From NCBI GenBank assembly GCA_005883575.1, contig VBFH01000030.1, positions 62,001 to 126,000 on the forward strand: a stretch of 64,000 nt of DNA, written 5' to 3'. This DNA is from Chloroflexota bacterium. GTDB lineage: Bacteria > Chloroflexota > Dormibacteria > Dormibacterales > Dormibacteraceae. Positions 16,116 to 25,202 of this stretch are shown one piece after another. Under the pieces are notes generated by a model, which did not search any database, was not told where the DNA came from, and was given only the letters and a program-made list of their open reading frames with translations. The first letter of the stretch is position 1. Each line of letters begins with the position of its first letter. Both the position numbers and the translations under genes were made by a program.

Positions 16116-17267
16116 ATGCCAGATTGGAAGGCTCTCCGAGCCGAGTTCCCCCTCCTAGATCGCTGCATCTATCTAAACGCCTGCTCGCTCGGCCCTCTTC
16201 CCCGCCGCGGCCGGGCGGCCCTGGCCAAGTACGCCCAGGACTGGGATGAGCAAGGCACGCCGGTCTGGTTCTCCACCTGGCTGCCGCTGCTCGAGCGTTT
16301 TCGAGACAAGGTAGGGGAGCTGCTGGCCGCGCCGGCGGGCTCGACTGCGATCGCCCCCTCCGTCTCGGTTGCCCTGACCTCCCTGGCCACGGGGCTGCCT
16401 CTGCCGCCCGGACGGGACAAGATCCTGATCGGCGAGCTGGACTTCCCGACGATCGGACACCAGTGGCTCTCGAGACCGGGCTTCGAGGTCGAGTTCGTGC
16501 CCTCCCCGGACGCCATGACCATCCCTCCTGAGGCCTTCGCCGAGCGGATCGACTCCCGCACGGCGCTCGTGGCCACGACCCATCTCTTCTATACGACGGG
16601 CTACCTGCAGGACGTCCGCGCGATCGCGGACGCCGCTCACGCCGCAGGCGCGCTGTGCGTGATCGATGGCTACCAGACGTGCGGATGCGTGCCGCTCGAC
16701 GTCGCGGGCATGGACTGCGACGCGTTCGTGGGCGGGTGCCTGAAGTGGGTCAGCGGAGGGCCGGGCAACGCCTTCCTTTACGTCCGTCCTGAGCTGATCT
16801 CGCAGGTTCGGCCGCAGGGCACCGGCTGGTTCGCCACCCGGGACCCCTTCTCGTTCACCCTGCAGCAGCTCATCTTCGCCGACGACGCGCGCCGGCTGGA
16901 GACCGGGACGTGGGCTGTGGGGTGCCATTACGCGGGCCTGGCCGGCCTGGAGACGGTGCTCGAGGTCGGCGTGGCCAACATCCAGGAGAGGTTGCGCGAC
17001 CTGACGGACCGCATCCTCGAGCGCTGCGACGCGGCAGGGGTCAAGACTTTCACACCGCGCGAGCGCGGGCGCCGGTGCGGGATCGTGACGCTCGAGTGCG
17101 ACCGCCCAGAGGAGGTCGAGGCTCGGCTGCGCGCGGCCGGGGTCATCGTCGACTCCCGCCCAGGCCGACTCCGCCTGTCGCCCCATTGGTGCGTAACCGA
17201 GGAGGAGCTGGAGCGCGGAATGGAGCTCGTCCTGGAGCACGTCCAGGCGGCAGCCAGGACCAGCTGA
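16116..17267 (+). CDS. Class-V aminotransferase-fold PLP enzyme (kynureninase/cysteine-desulfurase-like)
   Basis: This 383-residue fold-type I PLP enzyme starts with YLNACSLGPLP, the opening typical of the class-V family. It has a CVIDGYQTCG segment, with the aspartate that pairs with the PLP pyridine nitrogen, and the likely Schiff-base lysine is K210 in GGCLKWVSGG. That lysine context and the RRLETGTWAVG segment fit the branch of kynureninase-like and uncharacterised aminotransferases better than IscS or SufS, which carry a different cysteine loop. It is a single gene, divergent from rpoB and convergent with an HNH gene, so context gives no pathway. The reaction is therefore not assigned. 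Confidence 0.8.
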   Translation: MPDWKALRAEFPLLDRCIYLNACSLGPLPRRGRAALAKYAQDWDEQGTPVWFSTWLPLLERFRDKVGELLAAPAGSTAIAPSVSVALTSLATGLPLPPGRDKILIGELDFPTIGHQWLSRPGFEVEFVPSPDAMTIPPEAFAERIDSRTALVATTHLFYTTGYLQDVRAIADAAHAAGALCVIDGYQTCGCVPLDVAGMDCDAFVGGCLKWVSGGPGNAFLYVRPELISQVRPQGTGWFATRDPFSFTLQQLIFADDARRLETGTWAVGCHYAGLAGLETVLEVGVANIQERLRDLTDRILERCDAAGVKTFTPRERGRRCGIVTLECDRPEEVEARLRAAGVIVDSRPGRLRLSPHWCVTEEELERGMELVLEHVQAAARTS

Positions 17268-17287
17268 AGGATCAGAACGGCGGAAAA

Positions 17288-17309
17288 CCGTCGCCAGTCG
17301 TGGCGACGG
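17288..17309. terminator. Hairpin terminator between convergent genes
   Basis: CCGTCGCCA and TGGCGACGG form a perfect 9-bp stem with loop GTCG. On the minus strand the stem is followed by TTTT, so it best serves the HNH gene; it is also placed to stop the aminotransferase transcript. Confidence 0.65.
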
Positions 17310-17319
17310 GGACAGCGGC

Positions 17320-18605
17320 TTAGTTCGCGGGCCCAGCCCTGGCCTCGGCCGGCATAAAGGCCTCGCCGAGGACCCACATCATCTCGTCGAGGTCCATATG
17401 CTCGCCGCCCCACTCCGCGCGCGCCGCCTCGCGCTCAGCCAGCGGAGACTCTGACATCACGACACCGCGTGGATGGCCGATCACCGCTCCGTCGGTCGTC
17501 TCGAATTGAAATTCGCTGCCGACCTTGACGATCCGATACGCCCCCTCCTGATAGCGACCGTGGTGAAAGCCACACAGCAGCATCATGGCGGCCAGATTGG
17601 TGCCCCCGCCACTGAACCAGGGGTCATGGTGGTGCGCCTGCGTCCGGCGCGCCGGAACTCCGCATCCGGGATAGCGGCAGAACCGGTCCCGGACTTCCAG
17701 GGCCCGGCGCAGCCGGGGCGGCGCCGTCCGGTACTTCCGGCCGACGTCGATCGGAAGGCCGTAACGCTCGATGACCGGGATGATCTCCGCGTCGCAGCCA
17801 ATCCGGCGCGCCGCAGCCGCCGACAGTCGGACTCCGTTCTCGAGGTTGCAAAGCCCGTCGGGTGACTCGCCCGTCAGAACTCCGACGTCCACGTGCACGA
17901 CCATCTGCCGAGCCTCGCCCGCCGCAACGAGCGCCGGCGTCCCACCGGTGAGGACATGCTCCGACATCGCGACCAGGGCGTCGGCCCGGCGCGCGGCCAA
18001 GGCTCGTAGGCCGCATCCTCTTGCTCTTCGGCGGGCGGCTTGTCGCCGCTGATGGATTCGATCGCTTTCATGACGATCTCCCCTTCTTCCGGCGGAAGGA
18101 TCGCTACCAGCCGCAGCATGCCATCCTCTTCGATCCGCGTCCACAAGCCGCGTTTGGCCCGCTGATTCTCCGAGTGTTCGAGACGGACCATGCGCCGCAG
18201 CGACCGGCAGATCCTCGCCAGTTGTGAGCCTGACGCCCCGCGCGCGATCCGGGTCATCAGCTCGTCGGTGTCTGGCGTCGCCACGCTGGTGGCCTGCCGA
18301 ACCTTGTCGAAGGACAGCTCGCCGGCGGCAAACGCCGCGGAAAGCAGCGGCAGCGCCCGGAGGGCCTGACCGACCCTCAGCAGCTCGGCGCCGGTGTTGG
18401 AATCGAAGCCGGCCCAGATCGCGAGCCAGTGTGGGAACGACTTGATGCCTCCGCCGCCCCAACCACCGATCTCGTCGAACTCGGCCGCCGCGGCGGTGAC
18501 TCGCGCCATCGCGGCGTGAGCCTGGGCGGAGGAGAGGCAGATCTCACGCTCGAGAGCGTCGGCGCGCTCCTGGTTCTCCGTGCTGACGCAATCGAAGCGC
18601 TCCAC
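17320..18605 (-). pseudogene. DUF222/HNH endonuclease-domain gene with a frameshift
   Basis: Two overlapping frames together make one DUF222 plus HNH protein. The N-terminal part (GTG at 18605, helical DUF222) reads through SGDKPPAEEQEDAAYE, then runs into an out-of-family Trp/Pro/Arg tail. The C-terminal part continues in another frame from LAARRADALVAMSEH, through CRYPGC, QAHHHDP and LLCGFHH (the HNH metal and catalytic motif), to the stop at 17320. The break is at about 18002-18003, where GAGCC appears to be one base short of GAGGCC. There is no slippery heptamer, so a real disruption or a sequencing error is more likely than programmed shifting. Such genes are common and often multicopy in Actinomycetota and relatives; their role is unknown. 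Confidence 0.75.
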
Positions 18606-18649
18606 TCAAGGAGTGTACGAAATTCAGTTCGTTTCGTCCACCATTGCAG

Positions 18650-18661
18650 TGTAAATTTACA
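18650..18661. promoter_or_regulatory. 12-bp perfect palindrome, candidate operator
   Basis: TGTAAATTTACA is a perfect 12-bp palindrome in an unusually AT-rich pocket between the divergent HNH gene and the HAD/GH65 pair, 67 bp upstream of the HAD start. A GATACT hexamer follows at 18664-18669. Size and position suit a dimeric repressor of the sugar genes, but no regulator gene is nearby. Confidence 0.45.
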
Positions 18662-18728
18662 TTGATACTTGCCAACCCCGCCCACCATGACTCCCTCTTC
18701 ACAGTCCCGTCCTCGTACGTTCTACAGC

Positions 18729-19421
18729 ATGGCGCCCGCGTTAGGCCTCCCACCCCAAATCACCGCCTGCCTCTTCGACCTCGACGGCGTCATCACCCAG
18801 ACCGCGAAGGTCCACGCCCAGGCCTGGAAGCGCGTCTTCGACGAATTCCACATCCCCTTCGACGAAGTCGAGGATTACGACACCTACGTCGACGGCAAGC
18901 CGCGCGCCGACGGCGTCCGTTCGGTCCTGGCCGCTCGACACATCCCCGCTCCCGACGACCTCGTCCAAGAGATCGCGACCCGCAAGGACCACCTCTTCCT
19001 CGACCTCATTCACAAGCACGGCGTCCAGACCTACCCTGGATCCATCCGCTACCTGGAAGCCGTCCGCAACGCGGCCAAAAAGATCGCCGTCGTTTCCTCG
19101 AGCAAACACACCTCCGAGGTCTTGCGCGCGGCCAAGCTAGACCATCTCTTCGACGCCCAGGTCGATGGCAACCTCGCCGAGGACGAGCATCTCCACGGCA
19201 AGCCGGCCCCTGACACGTACCTCCGCGCGGCGCGAATGCTCGAAACAAGCGCGCACGAGGCGGCCGTGTACGAGGACGCTCTCGCGGGCGTGGAGGCCGG
19301 CCGCGCGGGGGGTTTCGGGCTTGTGGTCGGCGTCGATCGCGCCGGCCAGGCCGATGAGCTGCGCCGGCACGGCGCCGACGTCGTCGTCCATGACCTCTCC
19401 GAGCTGCTGCAGCAACCGTGA
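18729..19421 (+). CDS. pgmB: HAD-family beta-phosphoglucomutase
   Basis: This 230-residue HAD hydrolase-fold protein starts with CLFDLDGVITQTAKVHAQAWK, the nucleophile/acid DxD motif of beta-phosphoglucomutases. VVSSSKHT carries the motif-II serine, GKPAPD the motif-III lysine, and YEDALAGVEA the motif-IV acidic pair. These enzymes convert beta-glucose 1-phosphate to glucose 6-phosphate. The ATG at 18729 is preferred because the conserved domain starts 13 residues later; ATG at 18687 would add a low-complexity leader. The GTG of the GH65 gene overlaps its TGA, and this pairing is the classical arrangement for disaccharide phosphorolysis. Confidence 0.88.
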   Translation: MAPALGLPPQITACLFDLDGVITQTAKVHAQAWKRVFDEFHIPFDEVEDYDTYVDGKPRADGVRSVLAARHIPAPDDLVQEIATRKDHLFLDLIHKHGVQTYPGSIRYLEAVRNAAKKIAVVSSSKHTSEVLRAAKLDHLFDAQVDGNLAEDEHLHGKPAPDTYLRAARMLETSAHEAAVYEDALAGVEAGRAGGFGLVVGVDRAGQADELRRHGADVVVHDLSELLQQP

Positions 19422-21931
19422 GCGGCGACCACCGTTTCCGCTGCGAGCCGTGGAGCGTCCGCGAGACCGCGCTCGACCTGGACGTGCTCGGCCAGACCGA
19501 GTCGATCTTCGCGCTCTCGAACGGACACATCGGATGGCGCGGCAACCTCGACGAAGGGGAGCCACATTCGATCTCAGGCTCGTATCTCAACGGCGTCTTC
19601 GAAGAGGTGTCCCTTCCGTACGCCGAGACCGCCTACGGCTATCCCGAGGCCGGGCAGAACATCGTCAACGTCACCAACGGCAAGGTCATCCGCCTGCTCG
19701 TCGACGACGAACCGTTCGACGTGCGCTACGGGTCTCTCACCTCCCACGAGCGCACGCTCGATCTCAGGACCGGTCTCTTGACGCGGGCCGCCGAGTGGGA
19801 ATCTCCGACCCACCGCACTGTCCGGATCCGCTCGACGCGGATGGTGTCGCTGGTGCACCGCGCGCTGGCCGCGATCCTCTACGAGGTCGAGCCGCTCGAC
19901 GGGGCCGCCGACCTCGTCCTCCAGTCCGAGCTCGTCGCCAACGAACCCGTCCTCGGCGGCAAGGACCAAAAGGACCCGCGGTCGGGCGAGGTCCTCGAGA
20001 AGCCTCTTGCGCCGGAGCTCGCCGTCAGGAGTGCGCGAGGCGGTGTCCTCATCCACTCCACCAAGCGCAGCAAGCTTCGCGTAGCCGCGGCCATGGACCA
20101 CGTGGTGAAGGCGCCGCGAGACGCGGAGCTGAAGTCCGAGAGCGAGGACGACCACACGCGCTTCACCGTCACCGCGAGGCTGAAGCCGGGCCAGCGGCTG
20201 ACCCTGGTCAAGTTCGTCGCCTACGGTTGGTCGAGCCTACGCTCGGTACCCGCCCTGCGGGCGCAGGTCGAGGGCGCGCTGACCACCGCGCTGGAGCACG
20301 GCTGGAACGGCCTGGCCAGCGCCCAGCGAAAGTACCTGGCGGACTTCTGGGCGCGCTCGGATGTCGAGCTCGACGGAGACGAGGAGGTCCAGCAGGGCAT
20401 CCGGTTCGGGATGTTCCACGTCCTCCAGGCGGCCGCGCGCGCCGAGCAACGGGCGATCCCGGCCAAGGGCCTGACCGGGCCGGGCTATGACGGCCATACG
20501 TTCTGGGACACGGAGACCTTTGTGCTGCCGGTCCTCACTTACACCGCGCCCGCCGCCGTCGCCGATGCGCTGCGGTGGAGGCACTCGATCCTCGACGGAG
20601 CGCGCAAGCGGGCTCACGACCTGGGGCTGAAGGGAGCCGCGTTTCCGTGGCGGACGATCCACGGCGAGGAGTGTTCAGGCTACTGGCCCGCGTCGACCGC
20701 GGCTTTTCACATCAACGCCGACGTGGCGGACGCGGTTCTTCGCTACGTGACCGCCACCGGCGACCTGCGGTTCGAGCGGGCCTTCGGGGCCGAGCTCTTG
20801 ATCGAAACTGCTCGCCTCTTTGCATCGCTCGGCCACTTTGACCGCGGCGGCGAATTTCGCATCGACGGAGTCACCGGTCCGGACGAGTACAGCGCTCTGG
20901 CGGACAACAACCTCTACACCAACCTGATGGCGCAGCGAAACCTGAACGCCGCAGCCGACGCAATCGCGAGACACAAGGGGGTCGCGAAACGCTTGAAGGT
21001 CACGACCGCCGAGGTCAAAGCCTGGCGAACCGCGGCGGAGAAGATGTACATCCCGTTCGAGCCTGAGCTGGGCATCCACAAGCAGGCGAGCCAGTTCACC
21101 GACCACGAGGTGTGGGATTTCCATAGGACGAAACCCAACCAGTACCCGCTGTTCCTGCGTTTCCCCTACTTCGACCTGTACCGCAAGCAGGTCGTCAAGC
21201 AGGCGGACCTGGTGCTGGCGATGCACCTGCGCGGTGATGCGTTCAGCGCGGCCGAAAAGGCCCGCAACTTTTCCTACTATGAGGCGATCACCGTCCGCGA
21301 CTCGTCGCTGTCCTCATGCACGCAGTCGATCATCGCGGCGGAGGTCGGCCACCTGCAGCTCGCGCACGACTACCTTGGCGAAGCGGCCCTGATGGACATC
21401 GAGGACCTCGAGCACAACGTGCGGGACGGGGTCCACATGGGCTCGCTAGCGGGGGCGTGGCTGGCCGCCGTCCACGGGCTGGGCGGGATGCGGCACCACG
21501 GTGAGTCGCTGAGCTTCAGTCCCAGGCTGCCGCCGCGGATCCGCAGGCTGACCTTCCGCGTCAGCTTCCTCGGCCGGCTGATCAAGGTCAGCCTGAACCA
21601 CGAGCGGACGACCTACACACTGTTGCGCGGCCGGCCGATCACATTCGACCACTTCGGCGAACGGGTTCGACTCAAGTCGCGCGCGGCGGTGATCCGCGCG
21701 ATCCCCGCGCTGCAAGCCCCGCGGGAACCGAGGCAGCCCGCCGGGCGCGAACCAGCCCGGCGGGGTGAATCTCGGCCGCGAAAACTGCGCCCTACTTCAT
21801 CTCCGCCGTCGCGCCGGCTTCCTTCAGCCGCGCGACAGCCTTCTCGGCGTCGGCCTTCGAAACGTTCTCGAGCACCGGCTTCGGCGCCGCGTCGACGAGG
21901 TCCTTCGCCTCCTTCAGACCGAGCTGCGTAA
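19418..21931 (+). CDS. GH65 disaccharide phosphorylase (kojibiose/trehalose/maltose type)
   Basis: This 837-residue glycoside hydrolase family 65 protein splits an alpha-linked glucose disaccharide with phosphate to give beta-glucose 1-phosphate, the substrate of the phosphomutase encoded just upstream. It has the N-terminal domain ([13 protein letters not shown]), [13 protein letters not shown] and [15 protein letters not shown] in the barrel, and GPDEY with the likely catalytic acid at about residue 490. Linkage specificity cannot be decided by eye. The GTG start overlaps the preceding stop as GTGA. The last 65 or so residues are an Arg/Pro/Ser-rich tail, and the final 140 bp lie antisense to the 3' part of rplL. 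This suggests the original stop was lost or never fixed before rplL. Confidence 0.87.
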   Translation: MSGDHRFRCEPWSVRETALDLDVLGQTESIFALSNGHIGWRGNLDEGEPHSISGSYLNGVFEEVSLPYAETAYGYPEAGQNIVNVTNGKVIRLLVDDEPFDVRYGSLTSHERTLDLRTGLLTRAAEWESPTHRTVRIRSTRMVSLVHRALAAILYEVEPLDGAADLVLQSELVANEPVLGGKDQKDPRSGEVLEKPLAPELAVRSARGGVLIHSTKRSKLRVAAAMDHVVKAPRDAELKSESEDDHTRFTVTARLKPGQRLTLVKFVAYGWSSLRSVPALRAQVEGALTTALEHGWNGLASAQRKYLADFWARSDVELDGDEEVQQGIRFGMFHVLQAAARAEQRAIPAKGLTGPGYDGHTFWDTETFVLPVLTYTAPAAVADALRWRHSILDGARKRAHDLGLKGAAFPWRTIHGEECSGYWPASTAAFHINADVADAVLRYVTATGDLRFERAFGAELLIETARLFASLGHFDRGGEFRIDGVTGPDEYSALADNNLYTNLMAQRNLNAAADAIARHKGVAKRLKVTTAEVKAWRTAAEKMYIPFEPELGIHKQASQFTDHEVWDFHRTKPNQYPLFLRFPYFDLYRKQVVKQADLVLAMHLRGDAFSAAEKARNFSYYEAITVRDSSLSSCTQSIIAAEVGHLQLAHDYLGEAALMDIEDLEHNVRDGVHMGSLAGAWLAAVHGLGGMRHHGESLSFSPRLPPRIRRLTFRVSFLGRLIKVSLNHERTTYTLLRGRPITFDHFGERVRLKSRAAVIRAIPALQAPREPRQPAGREPARRGESRPRKLRPTSSPPSRRLPSAARQPSRRRPSKRSRAPASAPRRRGPSPPSDRAA
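21737..21764. terminator. GC-rich hairpin at the rplL 3' side
   Basis: CCCGCCGGGC and GCCCGGCGGG form a perfect 10-bp stem with an 8-base loop, 28 bases past the rplL stop. There is no T-run on the minus strand, so it may work as a processed 3' stem or a Rho-assisted end. It lies inside the C-terminal tail codons of the convergent GH65 gene. Confidence 0.5.
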
Positions 21932-22190
21932 GCTCTCGGACCGCCTTGATGACGTTGATCTTGCTGTCGCCGACCGCGGTCAGAGTGACCGTGAACTCGG
22001 TCTGTTCCTCTTCGGCGGGGGCAGCATCGCCGCCCGCCGTGGGTCCGGCCGCCGCCGCCACCGCCATCGGCACCGCCGCCTTGATGCCGAACTCGTCCTC
22101 GATGGCCTTCACGGCCTCGACGACGTCGAGGATGCTCCAGTCTTTGAGCGCTTCGACGAAATCCTTCGGGGTGATCTTGGTCGCCGCCAT
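21792..22190 (-). CDS. rplL: 50S ribosomal protein L7/L12
   Basis: This 132-residue protein is the stalk protein that recruits translation factors. The N-terminal dimerisation helix region ([20 protein letters not shown]), an Ala/Gly/Pro-rich hinge and the conserved C-terminal domain with [27 protein letters not shown] and PKPV are all present. The ATG at 22190 follows the rplJ stop by two bases and is preceded by GGAGG inside the rplJ end, which implies coupled translation. It forms the stalk with L10. Confidence 0.97.
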   Translation of the reverse strand: MAATKITPKDFVEALKDWSILDVVEAVKAIEDEFGIKAAVPMAVAAAAGPTAGGDAAPAEEEQTEFTVTLTAVGDSKINVIKAVRELTQLGLKEAKDLVDAAPKPVLENVSKADAEKAVARLKEAGATAEMK

Positions 22191-22192
22191 TG

Positions 22193-22726
22193 TTACGCTG
22201 CCTCCAGTTTTGTCTTGTACGCGTTCAGCACTCCCAGGAGTTGCTGAAGCGGGGTTTGCATGATTCCTACAAGCTGACCGACGGGCGATTGCAGTGTGCC
22301 CATCAGCTGGGCGATGAGCGCTTCGCGAGACGGCAGGTCGGCCAGCTGCTTGACCTGGTCCTGCGTGAACACGCGACCCTCGACCAGGCCGCCCTTGACG
22401 TCGAGCTTCAACCGGGTGGTCCGGACCCAGTCGTTGATCAGCTTCGAGGGGAGGCTCAGGTCGTCGTATCCGAACGCGATCGCGACAGGTCCCTCGAGCT
22501 CCGACTGGAGCGCGCTCACGCCGGCTGCCTCGGCCGCGCGCCGGGCCAGCGTGTTCTTGATGACCCGGTACTCGACGTCGCCCGTGCGCAGCTTGCCGCG
22601 TAGGTCCTGGAGTTGGGTGACGGTCAGACCGCGATAGTCGGTCAGGAGCGCGACCTTTGCCTTGCGCAGCTTTTCGGTCAGCAGCTCGACCTGCTCCGCC
22701 TTCTGTTCTTTGCGTGCCTTCGGCAA
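22193..22726 (-). CDS. rplJ: 50S ribosomal protein L10
   Basis: This 177-residue protein anchors L7/L12 dimers to the ribosome and commonly represses its own operon by binding the leader. The TTG at 22726 ([13 protein letters not shown]) is chosen because AGGGAGGG lies 8 bases upstream and the family starts here; in-frame codons further upstream would translate the leader structure. The body shows [20 protein letters not shown] and FGYDD blocks. The C-terminal helix that binds L7/L12 is present. Confidence 0.95.
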   Translation of the reverse strand: MPKARKEQKAEQVELLTEKLRKAKVALLTDYRGLTVTQLQDLRGKLRTGDVEYRVIKNTLARRAAEAAGVSALQSELEGPVAIAFGYDDLSLPSKLINDWVRTTRLKLDVKGGLVEGRVFTQDQVKQLADLPSREALIAQLMGTLQSPVGQLVGIMQTPLQQLLGVLNAYKTKLEAA

Positions 22727-22857
22727 ATAAAAAACCCTCCCTGCCCCGATTTCCATCGTCAAGGCAGGAAGGATCCACGTGTCCTTCACTTACTGGTGCC
22801 TCGGTAGGAAATTAAGCCGGCTCGCGCCGGCGCCTACGGTCTAGGGCAGGCCGCTGA
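22727..22857 (-). promoter_or_regulatory. L10 leader RNA upstream of rplJ
   Basis: The 131-bp leader has the features I associate with the bacterial L10 leader. GACCGTAGG pairs through GTAGG with CCTAC in TTTCCTACCGAGG, and the enclosed hairpin has the stem GCCGGC/GCCGGC closed by a GCGA (GNRA) tetraloop. It ends in a second hairpin carrying the Shine-Dalgarno sequence. L10, probably with L12, would bind here to lower rplJ-rplL expression. The assignment is from memory of the family's pattern, not a covariance search. Confidence 0.7.
22729..22772 (-). terminator. Terminator-like hairpin covering the rplJ Shine-Dalgarno
   Basis: CCTTCCTGCC pairs with GGCAGGGAGG (one G-U wobble) and is followed directly by six T. 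The 3' arm contains the GGGAGGG ribosome-binding site of rplJ, so the same stem could terminate transcription or hide the ribosome-binding site. It overlaps the L10 leader. Confidence 0.6.
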
Positions 22858-23397
22858 TTATACGTGAGACCTTTCCCAGTCCTTGCGCAGAAGCTCGGTG
22901 AGCACGTGGTCGTGCCACTTGCCGTCGATGAAACGGTCGCCCGTCCACCGCCCGACCTCCTTGTAGCCGGCGGCCTTCTGCGCCCGAGCGCTGGCCTCGT
23001 TGCCTTCGAGGTACCCGGACTTGAGCTTGCGGAGTGGGAGCTGAGTGAATGCGTAAGCGGCGCGGAGCTGCATCAGCTCACGGGCCAGGCCTTTGCCCCA
23101 AGCGCTCTTGTCTCCGATGACCGTCCCGGTGGTGCCGAAGCCATTCTTCCAGTCGATGCTGACGATGCTGGTCCCGCCGACGGTCCGACCTTCATGCTCG
23201 ACCACCCAGAAGATCGCATCCGGGTCGCGTGCCATTCGGTCGAGGAACTCCTTCTCGAAGTCGATCGAGGGCGGGTGGCGCAGCTTGATGAAGCGCGTCA
23301 CCTCCAGGTCTTCGAACCACGTGATCATCGATTCGGCGTCGTCTGGCCGTGGCGGACGCAGCCTCACGAGCTTGCCCTGAATCACCGGTCCGTACAT
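22858..23397 (-). CDS. GNAT acetyltransferase, RimJ/RimL-like
   Basis: This 179-residue Acetyltransf_3-type GNAT has the opening GKLVRLRPPRPDDAESMITW. The central beta strands include IGDKSAWGKGLARELMQL, whose WGKGLARE forms the acetyl-CoA pyrophosphate loop, and a C-terminal NEASARAQKAAGYKEVG motif is shared with RimJ/RimL and similar enzymes. It lies between rplA and rplJ, a place where no acetyltransferase is normally found. RimL in E. coli acetylates the N-terminus of L12, so L7/L12 is a possible substrate here, but that is inference from position and family. The ATG start at 23397 is well placed. Confidence 0.82.
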   Translation of the reverse strand: MYGPVIQGKLVRLRPPRPDDAESMITWFEDLEVTRFIKLRHPPSIDFEKEFLDRMARDPDAIFWVVEHEGRTVGGTSIVSIDWKNGFGTTGTVIGDKSAWGKGLARELMQLRAAYAFTQLPLRKLKSGYLEGNEASARAQKAAGYKEVGRWTGDRFIDGKWHDHVLTELLRKDWERSHV

Positions 23398-23439
23398 GAC
23401 GCCAAAGGTTAAAGCTGGGCGTGAGGATTCATGAACGCC

Positions 23440-23467
23440 GCGAGCGGTTGCCCGAGGGGCAACTCGC
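23440..23467. terminator. Hairpin after rplA
   Basis: GTTGCCC and GGGCAAC form a perfect 7-bp stem extended by GCGA/TCGC on the outside, just past the rplA stop. No U-tract follows, so it may be a partial terminator or a processing stem between the L11-L1 block and the GNAT gene. Confidence 0.45.
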
Positions 23468-23473
23468 CCAAGG

Positions 23474-24205
23474 CTAGCCGGCTACGTGCAGCTTCGCGGC
23501 TTCCCTGACGTCGACCGGCACCGACGGCCCTTGCGTCGAGGTCAGAAAGAAGGTCCGCAGGTACTGGCCTTTCGAAGACGCCGGCTTGTTGCGAATCAAG
23601 GCGTCGACGAGCGTGGTCAGGTTCTGGTGCAGCTGGCGCGAATCGAAGGACACCTTGCCGATCGGCACATGCACGATGCCGAACTTGTCGGTCCGGAACT
23701 CGACCTTGCCGCCTTTGGCGTCGCGCACCGCGCGGCCCACGTCGTTCGTCACGGTGCCCGACTTCGGGTTGGGCATCAAACCACGCGGGCCCAGGATCTT
23801 TCCAAGCGGACCGACCTTCGACATCAGGTCCGGGGTCGCGATCGCAGCGTCGAAGGCAGTCCAGCCTTCCGATACGCGCTTGACGAGGTCGTCGCCCCCG
23901 ACCACGTCCGCGCCGGCGTCCTGCGCCTCACGCGCGCGATCGCCCGCGGCGAAGACGGCGACCCGCACCTTCTTGCCCGTCCCGTTGGGGAGGACAACCG
24001 ATCCGCGGACCATCTGCTCCGCGTGGCGCGGGTCGACACCAAGCCGAATGTGTGCTTCGACGGTGGCGTCGAACTTCGAGATCGAGGTGTCGCGCACGAT
24101 CTGGCAGGCAGCCTCGGGGTCCAGGCCCCCGTTGCCGTTGCTCGAAACGGCGGCCTCGACCTTCTTGGCCGCCTCGATGTACTTCTTTCCCCGCTTCTTC
24201 GGCAT
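23474..24205 (-). CDS. rplA: 50S ribosomal protein L1
   Basis: This 243-residue protein binds 23S rRNA at the L1 stalk. Typical blocks are [14 protein letters not shown] at the N-terminus, [24 protein letters not shown], the signature [20 protein letters not shown], and a C-terminal RNA-binding [15 protein letters not shown]. The ATG follows directly on the TAG of rplK with no gap. L1 is often the repressor of its own operon. Confidence 0.97.
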   Translation of the reverse strand: MPKKRGKKYIEAAKKVEAAVSSNGNGGLDPEAACQIVRDTSISKFDATVEAHIRLGVDPRHAEQMVRGSVVLPNGTGKKVRVAVFAAGDRAREAQDAGADVVGGDDLVKRVSEGWTAFDAAIATPDLMSKVGPLGKILGPRGLMPNPKSGTVTNDVGRAVRDAKGGKVEFRTDKFGIVHVPIGKVSFDSRQLHQNLTTLVDALIRNKPASSKGQYLRTFFLTSTQGPSVPVDVREAAKLHVAG

Positions 24206-24634
24206 CTACTCGACCACCTCGAGACCCATCGACCGGGCGGTGCCCTCGATCATCTTTGCCGCTTCGTCGGGGTCGTAAGCGTTGAGGTCCTTGCCCTTGA
24301 CGTCGACGATCTGCCGGATCTGCTGACGCGTGACCCGGCCGACCTTTTCCCGGTTGGGCTTCGGGGACCCCTTCTCGACACCGGCCGCGCGCTTCAGCAG
24401 CTGCACCGCCGGCGGCGTCTTGAGCACGAAAGAGAAGCTGCGGTCTTCGAAGATCGTGATCAGCGCGGGCACGACGTCGCCCGCCTGCTGAGCGGTCCGC
24501 TCGTTGTAGGCCTTGGTGAACTCCATGATGTTGATTCCGTGCGGGCCGAGCGCCGTCCCGACCGGCGGCGCCGGCGTGGCCTTGCCTGCCTGGAGCTCTA
24601 GCTTGAGCACCGCGCGAACTTTCTTCTTGCCCAT
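24206..24634 (-). CDS. rplK: 50S ribosomal protein L11
   Basis: This 142-residue protein forms the GTPase-associated centre with 23S rRNA. The sequence shows [23 protein letters not shown], the segment [21 protein letters not shown], and the C-terminal RNA-binding domain with [21 protein letters not shown]. The length and the position between nusG and rplA are standard. Confidence 0.97.
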   Translation of the reverse strand: MGKKKVRAVLKLELQAGKATPAPPVGTALGPHGINIMEFTKAYNERTAQQAGDVVPALITIFEDRSFSFVLKTPPAVQLLKRAAGVEKGSPKPNREKVGRVTRQQIRQIVDVKGKDLNAYDPDEAAKMIEGTARSMGLEVVE

Positions 24635-24641
24635 CGCCCGG

Positions 24642-25202
24642 CTAGTGCACCTTCTCTACCTGAAGGAGGTCCAGCTCGACCGGGGTCTCGCGCCCGAACA
24701 TGTTGACCAGCACCTTCAGCTTGCCCTTCTCGGGGTTGATCTCGTCGACCTTGCCGTGGAAGTCGGTGAACGGGCCGTCCACGACGCGCACCGACTCGCC
24801 GACCTGGAACTCGACCCGGATCTTGGGCGCCTCCTGCTTCATCTGCTTCTGGATCGCCCGTACCTCTTTCTCCTGCAGAGGCACCGGGCTGTTGGCGGAG
24901 CCGACGAAGCTCGTGACGCCGGGTGTGTTCCGGACCACGAACCACGACTCGTTGGACATCTTCATCTTCACGAGGATGTAGCCGGGGAAGATGCGCTTCT
25001 GGACATGGCGGCGCTTGCCGTCTTTGATCTCGATCTCGTCTTCCATCGGGACAAGGACCTGGAGGATCTTGTCCTGCATGTCCATCGATTCGATCCTTTT
25101 CTCGAGGTTCTTCTTGACCTTGTCCTCATGCCCGGAGTAGGCGTGGACGACGTACCACTGGGCTTCGTCGTCGGGCGTGGGTTGAGCTTTCTCGATGGCC
25201 AT
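24642..25202 (-). CDS. nusG: Transcription elongation/antitermination factor NusG
   Basis: This 186-residue protein binds RNA polymerase at the clamp. The N-terminal NGN domain begins [19 protein letters not shown] and carries [26 protein letters not shown]. The C-terminal KOW domain ([18 protein letters not shown]) binds S10 or Rho. The ATG at 25202 shares its A with the TGA of secE (TGATG), so translation is coupled. The order secE-nusG-rplK-rplA is conserved in bacteria. Confidence 0.97.
   Translation of the reverse strand: MAIEKAQPTPDDEAQWYVVHAYSGHEDKVKKNLEKRIESMDMQDKILQVLVPMEDEIEIKDGKRRHVQKRIFPGYILVKMKMSNESWFVVRNTPGVTSFVGSANSPVPLQEKEVRAIQKQMKQEAPKIRVEFQVGESVRVVDGPFTDFHGKVDEINPEKGKLKVLVNMFGRETPVELDLLQVEKVH

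Noticed and set aside
18003-18010. Programmed frameshift in the DUF222/HNH gene
   Set aside because: No slippery heptamer or downstream stimulatory stem is evident; a single-base loss explains it better.
22191-22778. Extension of the rplL frame upstream to 22778
   Set aside because: It reads through rplJ and its leader in another frame; L7/L12 begins at 22190 with a clear ribosome-binding site.
22727-22789. rplJ starting at ATG 22789
   Set aside because: It would translate the leader hairpin; the TTG at 22726 has AGGGAGGG at 8 bases and matches the L10 N-terminus.
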